Below are positions 60,901-64,000 of a DNA stretch of 64,000 nucleotides, one piece after another. Position 1 is the stretch's first letter; each line of letters begins with the position of its first letter. The notes below the pieces were generated by a model, which made no database searches, was not told the origin of the DNA, and saw nothing but the letters and a program-made list of their open reading frames with translations. The position numbers were made by a program, and so were the translations under genes. The DNA is from Ectocarpus siliculosus (Eukaryota; Sar; Phaeophyceae; Ectocarpales; Ectocarpaceae). The stretch covers positions 567,916 through 631,915 of the forward strand of contig FN648564.1 of NCBI GenBank assembly GCA_000310025.1, given 5' to 3'.

Positions 60901-62340
60901 GCCCACGTTGTTGCTCTACTAGTTTCGCCCCCGTTCACGCACACGCACACATACTTACCTCGAGCTTTTCCACGCGCATCGTGGAGACGACGAACCTCAG
61001 CTTAGCGTTCTCCTTGACGTGGAAGCGAACACCCTCCAAGTGTAGGACGGGTGTCTGGGAGAGGATGATCAATTCCTCGGTGATCTCGAGCAGCTGCAAA
61101 AAATGTAGTGGTTGTGGGGAGGTGGGACGGTGGGGCATCAGTGGGAGGGAAGGGAATGGAAGAGGGTGGAGGGTAGCCGAAAGAAAGAACGACAGAGCTG
61201 TGTGCGGGGGATGCCCTGATTGCTGTAGCTGTTGCTGTTGTTGCTGCTGCCGCATTTGTTCTTTTTGACGTTGTATCTCGTGACACGAGACTTTCTACCT
61301 TTGGAAATGAGATAGCCAAAGAGAGACAGAGGAAAACAAAGATACAGAGAAAATAATAAAGACGGACACACCCGAAACATTTGGCGGGCGGAGTGAGTGA
61401 GATTGAGAGAGAGAGAACGACATGACGTGGCATAAAGGATCCATTCTTCGATTTCCTTCACCCCGTCGTAAAAAAAAAACTCACCCTCTCCTCCCGGCAC
61501 ACGATGTCGCCCGTGATGAGCAGGACTCCTTCCATTCGCGTTCGACCCGAGCGGAGTTTGTCGCAAGAGTCGATTGCTTGGCCCGGGAGTTTCTCGATCT
61601 CATCGGAGGAAGGAAAACGGCGGCGCCTGGCTTCAGCTTTAGCGTTAGCTTTAGCGTTAGCTTTCGCATTAGCTTTAGCTTTCGCGTTAGCTCTAGCGCT
61701 AGCTCTAGCGTTAGTGCTGGTGTCGTCGTCGGGGTTGGTGCCGCTGTCGGGGTCGGCGTAGGAGTTGGTTTTTGTGTCGTCGTCCCCAGTCGTGGAAGCA
61801 GGAGGATCGGTGGAGGGAATGGGGGCGGGGGTCGAGTCGTGTCGCTGCGGGTCCTGGTCGGGCATGGAGACGACGGTGATGCTGGAGGTCGTGTAGCCGA
61901 CAGCGGCCTCGAAGCGCGTTTTTGCGCCCTCCTTGGCACGCACGAGAGAGTGCGTGTCCTCCTGTTGGTAGCAACAAGGGGACCACAGGGGGGGTCACAC
62001 ATGTGAAGGCAGGCAGGCAGGTAGACTGGCATACGATACACAAACGTGAAGACTGATGAGGAGCGACACGGCGAGATGCTGAAACAGCGAGGTAGAATCT
62101 GGGACGGGAAACATGGCGAGAGGAGGGAAAGGGGAAGAGGGGGGTGATGGGCTGCATCTATTGGCTAAAGAGGAACACACCATGTCAATCGCGAACGGTC
62201 ACGTTGCACGGGATGCTACCGGATTTGGTCTGCTGCCCGTCAAATGTTGAGGCGCCCCCCTTTGGGTCGAGGGAAAAGCAACTTGTGGCCCAAGCGCTAA
62301 CGGCGTGGAACAATAAGCTCCACTTGATTTTCTACCTGTT
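54998..62340. repeat. Segmental duplication, right member of the A/C pair
   Basis: Aligns with 12721-19760, and further to the right with 20930-22310. It continues beyond the right edge of the window. Confidence 0.85.
55544..55789 (+). CDS. Putative small membrane-protein exon, partly conserved in A
   Basis: The open frame reads EEVKIPFPDDLPVGFEP, then one hydrophobic helix (SLLFIVTGVLCLWGIVLLA), then SDRATEAIVATLKASFG. The copy at 13310-13500 keeps the first part but loses frame in the helix. It may be an exon of a plus-strand gene convergent with gene C, with a further candidate exon at about 55960-56110 (SKVTLKVVLPTETG). The family is unknown, and it could be a decaying gene in both copies. 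Confidence 0.3.
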   Translation: MNYCCLRTWLDALEEVKIPFPDDLPVGFEPSLLFIVTGVLCLWGIVLLADSDRATEAIVATLKASFGITYEVQYCSSSGLY

Positions 62341-63696
62341 GGCCACGGGTGTAGTAAGTATTCGATTTAGGGTGCTTTCAACAGTACCAACAACAACAGC
62401 AACCACACCAAGATCAATCTCACGTCCGTTGAATCCTCGGGGAGCGGGATAAATCCGTCAGCATTCATCGCCAGGAAGCCTTGCCTCTCGACCGTGAAGA
62501 TACCCTCAGACTGACCCTGCCAGGCGGAACCAAGAACAACGACAGCATCAACAACGACATTGACATAACTACAGTATCATAACAACTACGAGATTGGATC
62601 AGGAGCTTCGATGACATCATTCTGAAGAGGCCGTCGTTTCCCGTCGCAGCAGGGGTTGTCGGTCCAACGTGTTTGCACTGTTCGGAAATTTCAGCACACG
62701 TCGGAGATGAACATCGCGAGTAAATCACGCCGCAAGTCCTCCTTCCACCCGCTGGGAAAATATCGTTACCCTGCGATCGCTCTGCGGAGCCACCCTTGAG
62801 CACGATCACCCCGGTTGCAACAGTGTGAGCTTCTCGGAAAATTGGATGATAGTTTGACATCCGAAGCTATCGCGATAATCAGCTCGTTCGAAAACACAGG
62901 GTTGTGGAGACAGAAATAAGCCAAACCTATTTGTTCCCTCCAATCTCAGGAGTACACGATCAAAAGCCTTGTGGAGTTGTTTCTACGATACGTGCTGAAT
63001 AAAGCAAGCCGCGGTTTGGCAATCGAGCATAGCCTGCACGACTATGGTACTATATGTATTTCAAACATCGATTTCCTTGGCCCAGATGAAGTGCGGAATA
63101 GTCAGCAAGGTGGCAGCAGGGGGTGGATTTCTGTGTTTCGCGCGAGCGTCTCGTGTGTAGCAGTCGGCAGGGATTAAAAAGGACGGGGTAGTAGAGAAAG
63201 GAGAAGGAGGACTAAATAGGCATTTTATTGCCCCCCCCCTGATGAATGCTGGAAGGATCTACACAACAACTCAACAGCTGTGTCGCGAGGGAAGGGCAAG
63301 AGAAACGAGGACACTGCCGGGGCTCACAGATACCACCATATTCAATTTTATCCCCGTTGTGTCCGCCGCGTGTCTTGCATCCGGGGACGATCTACTACAT
63401 CGCACAGCTCTTCCGCCTTACCCCCTTCCCGGCGTGTCTTCTGCTGCATGTGTCTCCCACACACGCGCGAGCACTGCTACGCAGATACAGTATGGACGAG
63501 AGACAACCGTGCTCTTCTTTTTCCCAAAATATCAACAAACACAAGCATCCACACATGTTACCTCGAGAGTTTCCAGGCGCATCGTATTTACGGCGAACCT
63601 AGCCACCGCGCTCTCCCGCACGTGGAAGCTGATACCCTTGAATCGAAGATTGGGTAGCATGGATACGATGTAAGCTTGCTCGTCGATCACGATCGT
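56757..63696 (-). CDS. Modular secreted protein, paralogue C (3' part; 5' part beyond the window)
   Basis: Minus-strand exons visible are b 63696-63562 (LRFKGISFHVRE), c 62516-62424 (GQSEGIFTVERQG), a 61961-61485, b 61093-60959, c 60592-60500, a-like 59816-59472, then 58989-58503, 57995-57733, 57185-56876 and 56818-56757 (TAA). Phases match throughout, including phase-1 junctions 58503/57995 and 56876/56818, giving about 799 aa of C-terminal sequence. It lacks the solitary a exon of A (module 5). Its last exon (GDGVEISSAKILEFDVGMD) has no counterpart in A, where about 370 bp are missing. In the second of the C-terminal exons, A and C differ by an indel only after the proposed donor, which supports that border. 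Confidence 0.72.
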
Positions 63697-64000
63697 CTGA
63701 CACAAAATGAGGGGGCACAGAAGAGGCGACATCGGCATGGGCTCGAGAGGGAGCACAGGTAATGATTGGTGTTGTTTGTTGGAGGTGGTAGTGTTGTTGT
63801 TGATGATGTTTTCGTTGTCATCGTTGTCGTAGAGTGGTATATGGTGCCTCGGCACTTTCCCGGTAGTGTATACATTGTAAGGAGATCTCCACCAGCCCAG
63901 GGGTAACAATTCTGATGTCAACAGATCGAAAACGATGTCAAGAATGTAGCAACCGTCATTTGCTGTGGGAATGACCAAGAACTCCCGGCCCAATCGAACC

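Noticed and set aside
1-64000. CRISPR arrays, bacterial operons, phage genes
   Set aside because: No evenly spaced short repeats with unique spacers; introns and splice signals show a eukaryotic nuclear genome.

Overview
The window looks like nuclear DNA of a photosynthetic stramenopile, most likely a brown alga. Every recognisable gene is split by many introns of 0.4-1.5 kb, base composition is moderately GC-rich, trinucleotide repeats are common, and one gene starts with a signal peptide plus 'VGF' junction typical of stramenopile plastid presequences. The phylum is an inference; no sequence search was possible. Exon coordinates were read by hand from reading frame, splice sites and comparison between duplicated copies.

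Layout. At 2.7-12.0 kb two unrelated genes diverge from a 229-bp spacer: a plastid-targeted methyltransferase-like protein (minus strand, 6 exons) and a mitochondrial trans-2-enoyl-CoA/ACP reductase (plus strand, 5 exons, one GC-AG intron). From about 12.7 kb to the right edge the window is a segmental-duplication array holding three minus-strand paralogues of one modular secreted-protein gene: A (14.2-31.8 kb, about 1,715 codons), B (38.8-52.4 kb, about 600 codons, shortened, with a new 3' end) and C (56.8 kb to beyond the right edge, 3' part only).

The modular gene is the main object of interest. Its exons are of three types repeated in order: 'a' (a head with EDxHSLVxxxxG, a variable low-complexity linker, and a tail with SCDxLxxxRTxxxG...GDIVCxE), 'b' (usually exactly 135 bp, xIEV...LKGVxFxV...TMxLExLE) and 'c' (usually exactly 93 bp, GxSGxFxVExQGxLxLxAD...P.D.TE). 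All of these exons are bounded by phase-0 introns, so any can be added, lost or exchanged without breaking the frame. The copies show this: extra, missing, split, inverted and mosaic exons. The periodic hydrophobic pattern and signal peptide suggest a secreted beta-solenoid-like protein; the function is unknown.

Inserted elements and repeats fill the introns and gaps: a Penelope-type reverse-transcriptase element (45.9-51.0 kb, crossed by a 124-N assembly gap), a 1.4-kb insertion with GGCGGTAC arrays and a tRNA-like unit (43.4-44.8 kb), two copies of a dispersed repeat of about 220 bp, an intronic foldback and several microsatellites. The stretches 1-2.7, 32.8-38.8 and 53.6-55.0 kb hold no gene that can be supported with confidence.
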